Assembly (NCBI GenBank): GCA_024690205.1
Contig: JAILCX010000073.1
Span: 1 to 51,352 of the forward strand
DNA length: 51,352 bases
Reading direction: 5' to 3'
Origin: Lachnospiraceae bacterium
GTDB lineage: Bacteria; Bacillota; Clostridia; Lachnospirales; Lachnospiraceae
Below are positions 17,759-26,741 of the stretch, in pieces (the first letter of the stretch is position 1; every line of letters starts with the position of its first letter). Made by a program: the position numbers and the translations under genes. The notes beneath the pieces are model-generated. The model saw nothing but the letters and a program-made list of their open reading frames with translations. It searched no databases and was not told the origin of the DNA.

Positions 17759-18900
17759 TATTCTTCACCTCCTTCTTTATTTTCCGAAGCGGCTTTGAGC
17801 GCCTTTTTATTCTCGCTCTTTTGAAGCATATTGTTCATAAAATGTTTCATGAATAATACAAATCCGCAAAGATAAATGATTATCGAAGAAATAAGATCCG
17901 AAATCTGCGAACAATACATTGTCTTGTCAACATATGCACCGCCTTCGGTAATATGCTGGATAAAGAATGAAGAAAAGATCGCTCCGACAGGTGAAAGTCC
18001 TCCGAGGAATGCAGCTGCGATACCGTTAAATCCCATAGCAGGTACACTTGATGAAGTAACTGACCATTGTTCATATCCCGAAAGATAGAAAAGTGAAGCA
18101 CCAAGTGCAGCAAGTGCACCACCTATAGCAAGGGTAAGCACCGTGTTTGACTTTTCAGCCATTCCGCTGTATTTTGCGGCATCCTTATTAAGACCCGTAG
18201 CCCTTAACTCAAATCCTAGTTTTGTTTTTTCGAGGATGATAAATATAACGATTGCACATATCACGGATAAAGGCAAAGCCAAGGTCACATATTGGTTGTT
18301 TGCAAACAGAGCATTAAGCCCGAGGCTGGGTAAAAGCGCATCCTTATTCACGTTTGCAATGTTCATCGTATAATGGGAACTCTCCTCTTTCACGGGAGTT
18401 AACATCATGTTTACGACATATAATGATATCCAGTTGAGCATGATACCGGATATTACTTCATTAACATTGCAAAAAGCTTTTAAGATACCGGAAATAACTC
18501 CGAGCAAAGCGCCTCCAAGCATTGCAGCTACTATACATACAAACCAGGGAAGACGCAGCGCAAGAGCACAGTAAAGACATAAACCTGCGCCTATCGCATA
18601 CTGTCCTGCAGCTCCTATGTTAAAAAGTCCCGTCTTATACGAAAACAGAACGGAAAGTGAACAAAGAAGTAAAGGTGCTGCTTTAACAAGCGTTGACCCA
18701 AGGTACTTCATTGCTGCCTGGTAGCTCGGATACTTAAGGAAATTCTTGATGATGACAAGGATTGCCTTCGTAGCACCTGCGGGGTTTATAAACAGTAATA
18801 CGATATAACCTATCAATAAACCTAATAATATACAGACTATGGATGAGAGGAAAGACTGAAACCCATCATTTTTAAGTAAGGATTTTTTATTCGGATCCAT
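17758..18900 (-). CDS. Nucleoside ABC transporter permease (BMP type, NupP-like)
   Basis: This second permease subunit has 380 residues from the chosen ATG. About ten membrane helices are visible, with the family patterns GLFNIGAAGQYAIGAGL and GFNGIAAAFLGGLSPVG. I start at 18898-18900 (MDPNKKSLL), because CTTAAGGAGGGAGCGTAAG lies directly upstream. An in-frame extension to 18990 would run into the ATPase gene and has no ribosome site. The start is one base from the ATPase stop, indicating tight co-translation. Confidence 0.9.
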   Translation of the reverse strand: MDPNKKSLLKNDGFQSFLSSIVCILLGLLIGYIVLLFINPAGATKAILVIIKNFLKYPSYQAAMKYLGSTLVKAAPLLLCSLSVLFSYKTGLFNIGAAGQYAIGAGLCLYCALALRLPWFVCIVAAMLGGALLGVISGILKAFCNVNEVISGIMLNWISLYVVNMMLTPVKEESSHYTMNIANVNKDALLPSLGLNALFANNQYVTLALPLSVICAIVIFIILEKTKLGFELRATGLNKDAAKYSGMAEKSNTVLTLAIGGALAALGASLFYLSGYEQWSVTSSSVPAMGFNGIAAAFLGGLSPVGAIFSSFFIQHITEGGAYVDKTMYCSQISDLISSIIIYLCGFVLFMKHFMNNMLQKSENKKALKAASENKEGGEE

Positions 18901-18901
18901 C

Positions 18902-20443
18902 TTACGCTCCCTCCTTAAGGTCTTTTTTTGCTCCTGACATATAAAGTCCGAGCTCTTCGGCGGTAGTTGTCTTGGGATCGAGTTCCCCAACTATAGAACC
19001 TTCGTACATTACCAGTATTCTGTCGGGTAATGACATTACCTCATCAAGTTCAAGAGAAATGAGCAGAACCGCCTTTCCGCTGTCTCTTAACGCGACAAGT
19101 CTCTTATGTATGCTTTCGATGGCTCCGACATCAAGTCCTCTTGTCGGCTGAACTGCCAAAAGTAGATGCGGGTCACGGTCTATTTCGCGCGCAAGTATGG
19201 CCTTTTGCTGGTTACCGCCGGACATTGATCTTGCTATAGTCTTTGGCCCCTGCCCTGCCCTGACATCATAAGCTTCCATCAGTTTTTCGGTATGATCGTA
19301 AATATTTTTCTTTTTTAAGAATCCCGCTTTGGATGAGAATTCATCCTCAAAATAAGTCTGAAGAACCATATTGTAATCAAGCGGATAGTCAAGAACAAGT
19401 CCGTGTTTATGACGATCTTCGGGAATATGGCCGATTCCTTCAAGACATCTTTCTCTTATCGGAGCATGAGTTATGTCCTTACCATCAAGATAAATCTTTC
19501 CCCCGGAAACTTTTTCAAGACCTGATATTCCATATGCAAGCTCAGTCTGGCCGTTTCCGTCTATACCCGCAATGCAGACGATCTCACCGCCCTTAACTTC
19601 AAAGGAAACATTGTCAACGGCTTTAATTCCCTTGTTCTTTGAAGATACGGACATATTCTCTACTTTAAGTATCGTTTCCTTAAGATTGGCAGGTCCTTTT
19701 TTGACAGTAAATTCAACATCCCTGCCTACCATCATCTTTGATAATTCTTCTTTTGTTGTATCTTTAACATCGACAGTACCTATATATTTGCCCTTACGAA
19801 GAACCGAGCATCTGTCGGCAACTGCCATGATCTCATTCAGTTTGTGTGAAATAAATAAAATGGATTTTCCTTCTTTTGACAGATTCTTCATAATGGTCAT
19901 GAGTTCATCTATCTCCTGAGGAGTAAGAACCGCTGTGGGTTCATCAAATATAAGGATCTCGTTATCACGGAAAAGCATCTTAAGGATCTCGGTCCTTTGC
20001 TGCATTCCGACGGTTATATCTTCGATATAAGCATCGGGATCAACCTTTAAACCGTATTTCTCGGATAGTTCAAGAACACGCTTTTTGGATTCGGTTTTCT
20101 TTAAAAAACCGAATTTAACGGGTTCAACACCCATGATAATGTTATCAAGAACAGTAAAGCATTCGACAAGTTTAAAATGCTGATGTACCATGCCGATACC
20201 AAGATCATTTGCATCATTAGGATCTTTTATCTTTACTTCCTGTCCGTCCTTTAATATCTTTCCTTTTTCCGGAGTATAAAGACCGAATAAAACACTCATA
20301 AGTGTTGATTTACCGGCACCGTTCTCTCCCAAAAGAGCATGGATCTCACCTTTTTTTAGCCTTATGGTAATATCGTCATTTGCTTTGATACCGGGAAATT
20401 CTTTAGTTATGTTCAGCATTTCAATTGCATATTCGCCGGCCAT
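18902..20443 (-). CDS. Nucleoside ABC transporter ATPase (tandem domain)
   Basis: This 513-residue protein carries two ABC domains in one chain, as in sugar and nucleoside importers. The first domain has Walker A GENGAGKS (about 38-45), signature-region VGMQQRTEILKML, and Walker B ILIFDEPTAVLTPQEI. The second has the degenerate Walker A GIDGNGQTELA and the signature SGGNQQKAILARE. It powers uptake through the two permeases downstream. GGAGGG lies before the ATG. A strong hairpin (20477-20503) separates it from the binding protein upstream. Confidence 0.92.
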   Translation of the reverse strand: MAGEYAIEMLNITKEFPGIKANDDITIRLKKGEIHALLGENGAGKSTLMSVLFGLYTPEKGKILKDGQEVKIKDPNDANDLGIGMVHQHFKLVECFTVLDNIIMGVEPVKFGFLKKTESKKRVLELSEKYGLKVDPDAYIEDITVGMQQRTEILKMLFRDNEILIFDEPTAVLTPQEIDELMTIMKNLSKEGKSILFISHKLNEIMAVADRCSVLRKGKYIGTVDVKDTTKEELSKMMVGRDVEFTVKKGPANLKETILKVENMSVSSKNKGIKAVDNVSFEVKGGEIVCIAGIDGNGQTELAYGISGLEKVSGGKIYLDGKDITHAPIRERCLEGIGHIPEDRHKHGLVLDYPLDYNMVLQTYFEDEFSSKAGFLKKKNIYDHTEKLMEAYDVRAGQGPKTIARSMSGGNQQKAILAREIDRDPHLLLAVQPTRGLDVGAIESIHKRLVALRDSGKAVLLISLELDEVMSLPDRILVMYEGSIVGELDPKTTTAEELGLYMSGAKKDLKEGA

Positions 20444-20476
20444 AGTCCCTCCGTAAAAAGAATTTATTATAAATTA

Positions 20477-20503
20477 CGGGCGGAAGCATTAAGCCTCCGC
20501 CCG
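20477..20503 (-). terminator. Intercistronic hairpin between bmpA and the ATPase
   Basis: The minus strand has an 11-bp stem, CGGGCGGAGGC with GCTTCCGCCCG (one G-T wobble), around TTAAT. The sequence after it is AT-rich but has no long T run. It follows the binding-protein stop by about 20 bases. It may act as a partial terminator or an RNA-stabilising end that raises binding protein over the membrane parts. Confidence 0.65.
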
Positions 20504-20521
20504 GCAATTACTTAGATCAGA

Positions 20522-21691
20522 TTATTTAATGTTACCCTGATCGTCAACAGTTGCATTTGTTGTAGCAGGCATAGCGGTGATATCGTTAGATACCTTTATA
20601 ACTCCGTTATACATATCTGCAACAAGCTTCTTGTAATCATCCTGTGAGAATCCGTCACCGAACTGTGTTCCTTCGATAGGAAGCTGACAGTAGTTAAGTG
20701 ATGCATCCGTTCCTGATACAAGACCCAAGTTGCTGATCTTTCCTGAGTAATCAGACCACTTGTTGTTAAGAACAACATCTGTTAATGCTGAATTAACTGT
20801 TGCTGCAAGACCCTTCATTGCAGAAGTAACAGTCATGCCTTCACCATAAGCGCCATCGATCGTAGCCTTCTGGTCAACGTCAACACCGATAACTTTTCCG
20901 TTAACCTTTGCAGCTGCTTCACATGCTGAAGAATAGATTCCGCCTCCGCATGCAAATACGATCTGAGTTCCGCCTGAATACCATGTATCCATAGCTGCCG
21001 TGATATCAGCATCACCGAAGAACTGGTTACCGTAAGCATACTTGATGTTTACGGTAGTTCCCTTTGCTGAAGCAGCTGCATCAGCACCCTGAACGAAACC
21101 GAAGCCGTATCTTATAACAGCGGGAACTGCCATTCCACCGAGGAAACCAAGCTCTGTGTAACCAAGACTTACTGCAGCATATCCTGCCATAAATCCTGAA
21201 AGCTCTTCCTGGTAGATCGCACAGTATACATTGCTCATATCGATATAATCCGAAAGATTCCAGTTGTCGGGATTATAGTCGTATGAAGCTCCAACCGCTT
21301 CTGCAAGAAGATCTCCTTCCGATACGTCAAGTGCGATGAATTTAACATCGGGATAAGAAGGTGCAGCCTGAACGATAGTTCCTGCAAATGCATAACCGGG
21401 CATAACAAGTACGTTATATCCGTCAGCTACAGCAGTATCAACCATGGCTACACGGTCAGCAGTAGAATCTCCTGCGGGCTTGTAATAAGTAAAGTCGACC
21501 TTATTAGCCTCACAGAAAGCCTTACATGCTTCGTAAGTTGTCTGGTTAAATGACTGGTCGGTGATATCACCGTAGTCAGTGATCATTGCAACTTTGTAAG
21601 AGCCTGAATCCTTACCTGACGAACCTGATCCGCAGGCAACACATGAAGCGACCATACAAAGAGCTAATGCCAGTGCCAATAACTTCTTCAT
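20522..21691 (-). CDS. bmpA: BMP-family nucleoside-binding lipoprotein
   Basis: This 389-residue protein is the extracellular substrate-binding component of the importer encoded downstream. MKKLLALALALCMVASCVACGSGSSG is cleaved in the lipobox, at Cys17 or Cys20 (the following Gly/Ser linker favours Cys20). The mature part follows the BMP pattern: VAMITDYGDITDQSFNQTTYEA, YNVLVMPGYAFAG, and AGYAAVSLGYTELGFLGGM then FGFVQGADAAA. TAGGAGG stands before the ATG. It is expressed from the divergent region shared with tdk. PnrA-type BMP proteins bind purine nucleosides, but the ligand here is inferred. Confidence 0.92.
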   Translation of the reverse strand: MKKLLALALALCMVASCVACGSGSSGKDSGSYKVAMITDYGDITDQSFNQTTYEACKAFCEANKVDFTYYKPAGDSTADRVAMVDTAVADGYNVLVMPGYAFAGTIVQAAPSYPDVKFIALDVSEGDLLAEAVGASYDYNPDNWNLSDYIDMSNVYCAIYQEELSGFMAGYAAVSLGYTELGFLGGMAVPAVIRYGFGFVQGADAAASAKGTTVNIKYAYGNQFFGDADITAAMDTWYSGGTQIVFACGGGIYSSACEAAAKVNGKVIGVDVDQKATIDGAYGEGMTVTSAMKGLAATVNSALTDVVLNNKWSDYSGKISNLGLVSGTDASLNYCQLPIEGTQFGDGFSQDDYKKLVADMYNGVIKVSNDITAMPATTNATVDDQGNIK

Positions 21692-21716
21692 AAAGAATTC
21701 CTCCTAAAATAAATGT

Positions 21717-21734
21717 GTTACTAAGATTAGTGAC
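21717..21734. promoter_or_regulatory. Near-perfect palindrome at the bmpA transcription start
   Basis: GTTACTAA and TTAGTGAC (7 of 8 positions symmetrical) flank GA. The site overlaps the start point predicted from the bmpA promoter (21741-21769), a usual position for a repressor operator. Confidence 0.4.
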
Positions 21735-21740
21735 GAATAC

Positions 21741-21769
21741 ATTTTATCATGTTAAAATTTAATAAGCAA
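21741..21769 (-). promoter_or_regulatory. Candidate promoter of bmpA
   Basis: The minus strand shows TTGCTT (21769-21764), a 17-base spacer and TAAAAT (21746-21741), preceded by TGA, which makes an extended -10. The leader would be about 43 bases and contains the TAGGAGG ribosome site. Confidence 0.55.
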
Positions 21770-21816
21770 TATGTATACACAAGATATCGTATACGGAACT
21801 TTCGGAGGCACAAAAT

Positions 21817-22404
21817 ATGTCAAAATTGTATTTTAAATACGGTGCGATGGGTTCATCAAAATCCGCCCAGGCACTTATTACTCAGTTTAATTACGAAGAG
21901 CTTGGGATGAAAGTCTGGCTCATTAAGCCAAGCATTGATGACAGAGACGGTGCCGATATCATAAAAAGCAGGATCGGTCTTTCAAGAAAAGCAATGATCA
22001 TTAAACCTGATGATTCAATATATGAAATGTATAAAGATCATAAAGATTGTGATGTTATCATTTCGGATGAATCCCAGTTCTTTACTCCGAAACAGATAGA
22101 TGAATTAAGAGCTATAGTCGATGATCTTGATGTGCCTGTAATATGCTACGGCCTAAGAACGGATTTTCGTACGAAATTCTTTCCGGGATCTATGAGGCTT
22201 ATGGAACTTGCGGATTCACTGACCGAGATCAAAACTGTATGTTCCTGCGGCTCTAAGGCAATGGTAAATGCCCGTCTTGATCCAAACGGAAGGATAATAA
22301 CCGAAGGTTCACAGGTCTTTTTAGGCGGCAATGATTCATATAAGGCAATGTGCCATAAATGCTGGATTAAAAAAATTAAAGAACAGCAAAAGGGAGAGCA
22401 GTAA
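21817..22404 (+). CDS. tdk: Thymidine kinase
   Basis: This enzyme phosphorylates thymidine and deoxyuridine with ATP. At 195 residues it is the type II (homotetramer) length. The P-loop reads GAMGSSKSAQAL (8-19; Ser in place of the usual Gly before Lys), ISDESQFF is Walker B with the catalytic Glu, and the zinc site is intact (CSCGSK and CHKCW). CGGAGG precedes the ATG. It is divergent from bmpA, fitting a shared nucleoside-salvage role. The TAA at 22402-22404 lies inside the terminator loop that follows. Confidence 0.95.
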   Translation: MSKLYFKYGAMGSSKSAQALITQFNYEELGMKVWLIKPSIDDRDGADIIKSRIGLSRKAMIIKPDDSIYEMYKDHKDCDVIISDESQFFTPKQIDELRAIVDDLDVPVICYGLRTDFRTKFFPGSMRLMELADSLTEIKTVCSCGSKAMVNARLDPNGRIITEGSQVFLGGNDSYKAMCHKCWIKKIKEQQKGEQ

Positions 22405-22419
22405 GCTCTCCCCTTTTTT
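22392..22419 (+). terminator. Terminator of tdk (works partly in both directions)
   Basis: GGGAGAGC (22392-22399) pairs perfectly with GCTCTCCC (22405-22412) and is followed by a T run at 22414-22419. The 5-base loop contains the tdk stop codon. The opposing kinase gene stops at 22418 inside the T run, and A residues before the stem give a short T run on the minus strand, so the same hairpin can end both transcripts. Confidence 0.85.
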
Positions 22420-24502
22420 ATGCCATCTTATCAAACGATAAAGTAACTTTAAAAAGATCTCCGTCAAGGGCTATGCCAAATCTTCCGCCCATCGCTTCCG
22501 TAAGGTTTTTGGCTATCGAAAGCCCAAGTCCCGATCCTTCAGTAGTTCTTGACTCATCTCCTCTTACGAATCTTTCCAGCAGTTCATCCGTTGAAATGTT
22601 CAAAGGATTTGCAGAAATATTCTTTAGCTGAATAAGTACGGATTTGTTTACCTCATTAACATCCAGATATACTCTCGTTCCCGATAGCGCATATTTATTT
22701 ATGTTCGACATCAGGTTTTCAAATACCCTGAAAATGCTTCTGGGATCAGCACTTATATATAGCTCGCTTTCCGGAGCATTAATGACCGTCGTAAGGTTGT
22801 TTATTGATAATTTATCAATGAATTCTGCATTGATCTGATCGATAAGGGCTTTAACTCCTATCTTTTCATAGTTAAATACTATATTTCCTGAGCTTATTTT
22901 TGAGGCTTCCACAAGATCATCCGTCAACTGCTTGAGCCTCTGTGATTTCTCATCAAGGATATTAATGTAATTAACGGCTTTTTCGTTGTCAATATTTTCT
23001 TTTTTGAGTAGATCGACATATGTGATCATCGATGTTAAAGGTGTCTTAAGATCATGGGAAACATTTGTTATAAGATCCGTTTTCATCTTTTCGTCTTTAA
23101 GTGAAACATTAACGGCATCATTAACACTCTTTCCTATCCTGTTTACGGCATTAGCAAGAACGGTGTTTTCACCATGAACCATATTTTCGTCAGCCTTAGC
23201 TTTAATATCTCCGGCACAGATCTTATCAATGACTGATATGATGTCATATCTTTCCTTAAGATCCCTGAAGAGCAGGTAGCCTACAAAAGCATCTGCTATA
23301 AGAAGGAATATGATTACATCTTCATCAATATACATAAATAAAAGATTGATAAGAACAAATGCTCCGTAAGGGAGAACCGTTTTTAAAAATACCGGCAGAT
23401 TTAAATAAATTGCGTTCCAGATCTCCCCAAGCTTTTTAAAGATAATATGAAGTATCGATGTATTCCACCAAATACGGGCCTTAACTCTTCTTACGAATCC
23501 GTAATAGAAAAACTCTATTATAAGACTGATCATAAGAGCTAATAATGCCACGATACCAAGGTGATGCAGGGGATTTCTTACATAAATGTCAAGAAAACTG
23601 TTCCTTATAAGTAACCTGCCTGAAGAAGTTGAGAAAAACAGCATCGCAGGTATAAGTATAAGTGCTATTATCGCTCCCCTTATCTCAAACGGGATCTTGT
23701 CACTTTGATATGTTTTGATATATTTTTCGCCCGTTTCCTTATTAACACTTTGGCCTTCACCGGCAGAAATAATAATGAGTAAGAAAATATATGCAATCGC
23801 AAGTACTACCAAAAGAACACTCTTAAGATAATAGAACTGTGTGTAAGAATAAAATGCATTTTGGGCCTCAAAATAATTATCCGTATCGTTGATATTTTTT
23901 CTTATACCGGCCATAAATACCGTATCTATCGGGTATTCATAAGATGACTGCCTAAACAGCGTATATAGGGTCTTTTCATTTATAAGAGTGTTGGTTTCAA
24001 AAATACCGTTTGATGCATCAATGTAAACATACTTGTTGCACTGTTCAAGAATCTTCTTTTTAAGATCGGCATCAGACATGGACCTGTCATTAAGGTTGGT
24101 CTGTCTTGACACGGTATTATTATACTTTTCTATGGCATAAAAAAGGATGTTACCATCGCTTTTTCCGTACAGTTCGTTATAATACGAAATATTCTTTTGA
24201 CCGTCGAATGAATATGATGACGATAAAGTATCACCGGAATTTTTATGTTCTTTGGATCCTGAGTTCATCCGGTCGAGGATTCCGCAATAATCAATGATAT
24301 CCGCTATCGACAAGCCAAACATTTCATTAAAGGTTTCCGATTCCTCAAAAACTTTATCCGTATCTCTCCCGCTAATATATGAAAGATACCTTCCGTCTTT
24401 AACCGTTTCAAACGGTACCCTGTTAAACAGAACAACGTTAACGAACAAAACGGCAAAGGCAACAAATACGATATGTTGTAACAAGTGTAATAATCTGTTC
24501 AT
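22418..24502 (-). CDS. Sensor histidine kinase, multi-pass
   Basis: This 694-residue membrane kinase has TM1 at about 8-27, an extracytoplasmic sensor segment of roughly 190 residues, then further helices at about 225-245, 276-293, 315-335, 375-393 and 396-412. A HAMP-like linker (IDKICAGDIKAKADEN) leads to the dimerisation helix VSHDLKTPLTSM with the phosphorylated His483. The ATPase domain ends with the G box GSGLGLSIAKNLTEAMGG. No sensory family is recognised outside the membrane region. It lies 2 bases after the response regulator and forms a two-component system with it. Confidence 0.9.
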   Translation of the reverse strand: MNRLLHLLQHIVFVAFAVLFVNVVLFNRVPFETVKDGRYLSYISGRDTDKVFEESETFNEMFGLSIADIIDYCGILDRMNSGSKEHKNSGDTLSSSYSFDGQKNISYYNELYGKSDGNILFYAIEKYNNTVSRQTNLNDRSMSDADLKKKILEQCNKYVYIDASNGIFETNTLINEKTLYTLFRQSSYEYPIDTVFMAGIRKNINDTDNYFEAQNAFYSYTQFYYLKSVLLVVLAIAYIFLLIIISAGEGQSVNKETGEKYIKTYQSDKIPFEIRGAIIALILIPAMLFFSTSSGRLLIRNSFLDIYVRNPLHHLGIVALLALMISLIIEFFYYGFVRRVKARIWWNTSILHIIFKKLGEIWNAIYLNLPVFLKTVLPYGAFVLINLLFMYIDEDVIIFLLIADAFVGYLLFRDLKERYDIISVIDKICAGDIKAKADENMVHGENTVLANAVNRIGKSVNDAVNVSLKDEKMKTDLITNVSHDLKTPLTSMITYVDLLKKENIDNEKAVNYINILDEKSQRLKQLTDDLVEASKISSGNIVFNYEKIGVKALIDQINAEFIDKLSINNLTTVINAPESELYISADPRSIFRVFENLMSNINKYALSGTRVYLDVNEVNKSVLIQLKNISANPLNISTDELLERFVRGDESRTTEGSGLGLSIAKNLTEAMGGRFGIALDGDLFKVTLSFDKMA

Positions 24503-24504
24503 AG

Positions 24505-25206
24505 CTACTCCTTATGATCTTCAATCTTGTAGCCTACACCCCATACAACTTTAAGATAACGGGGATCTTTCGGATCTATCTCGATCTTTTCCCTGATATG
24601 ACGTATGTGAACTGCAACGGTATTGTCTGCGCCGACAGCCTCTTCATTCCAGATGCTTTCATAAATCCTGTCTATAGAGAATACTTTTCCTTTGTTCTTA
24701 ACAAGCAATAAAAGGATATTGTACTCGATCGGAGTGAGCTTAACTTCATTACCGTCTACGACAACAGTCTTGGTATCATCGTTGATCATCAATCCCCCGC
24801 TCTTAAATACTGCGTTATTGTCTACATTGAGATTCCCCAGTTTTGTATAACGCCTTATCGCAGAGTTTACTCTTGCTATCAGCTCAAGAGGATTGAAAGG
24901 TTTGGTAATGTAGTCATCCGCGCCCATCTGAAGTCCCAGGATCTTATCGGTGTCTTCTGACTTTGCTGATAAAAAGATGATAGGAAGAGAATTGGTCTCC
25001 CTTATCTTAACCGTTGCATGAATTCCGTCCATTCTGGGCATCATGATGTCGATCAAAAGAAGCGAGATCTCAGGATGAGCTTTTAAAGTCTCAATAGCTT
25101 CAATACCATCGTATGCTTTATAGATGTTATATCCTTCTTTAGAAAGATATATCTCTATTGCATCAACGATCTCTTTGTCATCATCACAAACCAGAATGTT
25201 TATCAT
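24505..25206 (-). CDS. OmpR-family response regulator
   Basis: This 233-residue regulator has an N-terminal receiver domain with the phosphoacceptor in LLLIDIMMPRMDG (Asp53), acidic pocket DDD (8-10) and the conserved Lys region in MGADDYITKPFNP. The winged-helix output domain follows (LTPIEYNILLLLVKNKGKVFS, IRHIREKIEIDP, VVWGVGYKI). It is the partner of the histidine kinase downstream (2-base gap). Regulated genes are unknown. A 19-base palindrome about 75-90 bases upstream of its ATG could be a site for self-control. Confidence 0.93.
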   Translation of the reverse strand: MINILVCDDDKEIVDAIEIYLSKEGYNIYKAYDGIEAIETLKAHPEISLLLIDIMMPRMDGIHATVKIRETNSLPIIFLSAKSEDTDKILGLQMGADDYITKPFNPLELIARVNSAIRRYTKLGNLNVDNNAVFKSGGLMINDDTKTVVVDGNEVKLTPIEYNILLLLVKNKGKVFSIDRIYESIWNEEAVGADNTVAVHIRHIREKIEIDPKDPRYLKVVWGVGYKIEDHKE

Positions 25207-25277
25207 GTCAGTTTCCTTTCATTCCAGACTACATTACAAAGTTTAAAATACATATATTAATTTGAAAGATGGAATTT

Positions 25278-25296
25278 TATTAAGATATTCTTAATA
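25278..25296. promoter_or_regulatory. Palindrome upstream of the two-component genes
   Basis: TATTAAGATATTCTTAATA has 8-bp arms around a 3-base centre and lies 72-90 bases upstream of the response-regulator ATG. It is AT-only apart from two bases and has no T run, so it is more like a dimeric protein site than a terminator. Confidence 0.4.
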
Positions 25297-25306
25297 TACG
25301 GACCTG

Positions 25307-25334
25307 AAATAAAAGCCCGCGCAGACGCGCGGGC
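25307..25334 (-). terminator. Terminator of the rex-to-nfnB gene run
   Basis: A perfect GC-only 8-bp stem, GCCCGCGC (25315-25322) with GCGCGGGC (25327-25334), has loop AGAC. It is followed on the minus strand by TTTTATTT. It lies 7 bases past the nfnB stop and is the strongest terminator in the window. Confidence 0.92.
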
Positions 25335-25341
25335 CTAAAAC

Positions 25342-26724
25342 TTATTTTGAGAGGTAATCGTGTATACCTTTGGCGGCAGCTTTTCCTGCACCCATTGCAA
25401 GGATTACCGTAGCCGCTCCCGTTACGGCATCACCACCGGCATAAACACCTTCTTTTGATGTTGCACCGTTTTCTTCGGATGCCACAATACATTTTCTGCC
25501 GTTAATCTCAAGTCCCTTTGTCGTAGATGATATAAGAGGGTTGGGAGAAGTTCCAAGCGACATTATAACCGTATCAACTTCTATATCAAATTCAGATCCC
25601 TTTACTTCAACCGGTCTTCTTCTTCCGGATTCATCAGGTTCTCCAAGCTCCATCTTAATGCATCTTATTCCGCTTACCCAGCCCTTTTCATCAGACAGGA
25701 TCTCAATGGGATTGGTAAGAAGGTCAAATATGATACCTTCTTCCTTTGCATGGTGTACCTCTTCAACTCTGGCAGGCAGTTCTTCTTCGGAACGGCGGTA
25801 TACAATATGTACTTCGGCTCCGAGTCTTAATGCTGTTCTTGCAGCATCCATTGCAACATTTCCGCCGCCGACAACGGCAACCTTTTTACCTCTCATGATA
25901 GGTGTTGTTGAACTTTCATCAAAAGCCTTCATGAGATTTGAACGTGTAAGGTATTCGTTGGCAGAGAATACTCCGTTTGCCTGTTCTCCGGGTATTCCCA
26001 TGAACTTGGGAAGTCCCGCACCGGATCCTATAAATATAGCATCAAATCCTTCATCTTCAAGGAGTTCATCGATCTTTACAGCTTTTCCGACTACAACGTT
26101 TGTTTCGATCTTAACTTCCAGGGACTTAACGTTCTCGATCTCTTTTGCAACAACTTTGGTCTTGGGAAGACGGAACTCGGGAATTCCGTATACCAGAACT
26201 CCACCCGGTTCATGAAGGGCTTCAAATATAGTCACTTCATATCCAAGCTTAGCAAGGTCGCCTGCACATGTTAATCCTGCAGGCCCCGAGCCGATGACAG
26301 CAACCTTTTTACCGTTAAAAGAAGAAGCCTTTTTAGGTTTAATCCCCTTTTCCATTGCATAATCGGCAACAAATCTTTCAAGCTTTCCGATAGAAATGCT
26401 CTCGCCTTTAATGCCTCTTATGCATCTACCTTCGCACTGGGATTCCTGGGGACATACTCTTCCGCAAACAGCCGGCAAAGATGAACTTTCGGAAATCACC
26501 TCATATGCTTTTTCAAAGTTACCTTCTTTAACTTCACTTATAAATGCGGGAATATTAATGGATACCGGGCATCCGGTTATACATCTGGCATTCTGGCAGT
26601 TTATGCAACGCGAAGCTTCTTCCATTGCTTCTTCGGCATTATAACCGAAACATACTTCTTCAAAATTTGTAGCTCTTACTTTAGGATCCTGCTCCCTAAC
26701 GGGAACTTTCTTTAATACGTCCAT
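25342..26724 (-). CDS. nfnB: NfnB-type (GltD-like) NADPH oxidoreductase subunit
   Basis: This 460-residue flavoprotein resembles the glutamate synthase small subunit. Fe-S ligands CINCQNARCITGCPVSI and CGRVCPQESQCEGRCI lie near the N-terminus, then FAD-binding GSGPAGLTCAG and NADP-binding GGGNVAMDAARTALRLGA. No glutamate synthase large subunit is nearby. The 291-residue FAD/2Fe-2S partner encoded just upstream makes an NfnAB complex more likely: NADH-dependent ferredoxin:NADP+ oxidoreductase. I start at ATG 26722-26724, with GGGAG upstream; a TTG eight codons earlier is poorer. The last gene of the rex run. Confidence 0.82.
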   Translation of the reverse strand: MDVLKKVPVREQDPKVRATNFEEVCFGYNAEEAMEEASRCINCQNARCITGCPVSINIPAFISEVKEGNFEKAYEVISESSSLPAVCGRVCPQESQCEGRCIRGIKGESISIGKLERFVADYAMEKGIKPKKASSFNGKKVAVIGSGPAGLTCAGDLAKLGYEVTIFEALHEPGGVLVYGIPEFRLPKTKVVAKEIENVKSLEVKIETNVVVGKAVKIDELLEDEGFDAIFIGSGAGLPKFMGIPGEQANGVFSANEYLTRSNLMKAFDESSTTPIMRGKKVAVVGGGNVAMDAARTALRLGAEVHIVYRRSEEELPARVEEVHHAKEEGIIFDLLTNPIEILSDEKGWVSGIRCIKMELGEPDESGRRRPVEVKGSEFDIEVDTVIMSLGTSPNPLISSTTKGLEINGRKCIVASEENGATSKEGVYAGGDAVTGAATVILAMGAGKAAAKGIHDYLSK

Positions 26725-26741
26725 CTTTATTCTCCCAATGA

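Noticed and set aside
25541-26215. 224-codon open frame on the plus strand
   Set aside because: It lies entirely opposite nfnB, is rich in Ser/Thr/Pro as expected of an antisense shadow, and has no ribosome site or known motif.
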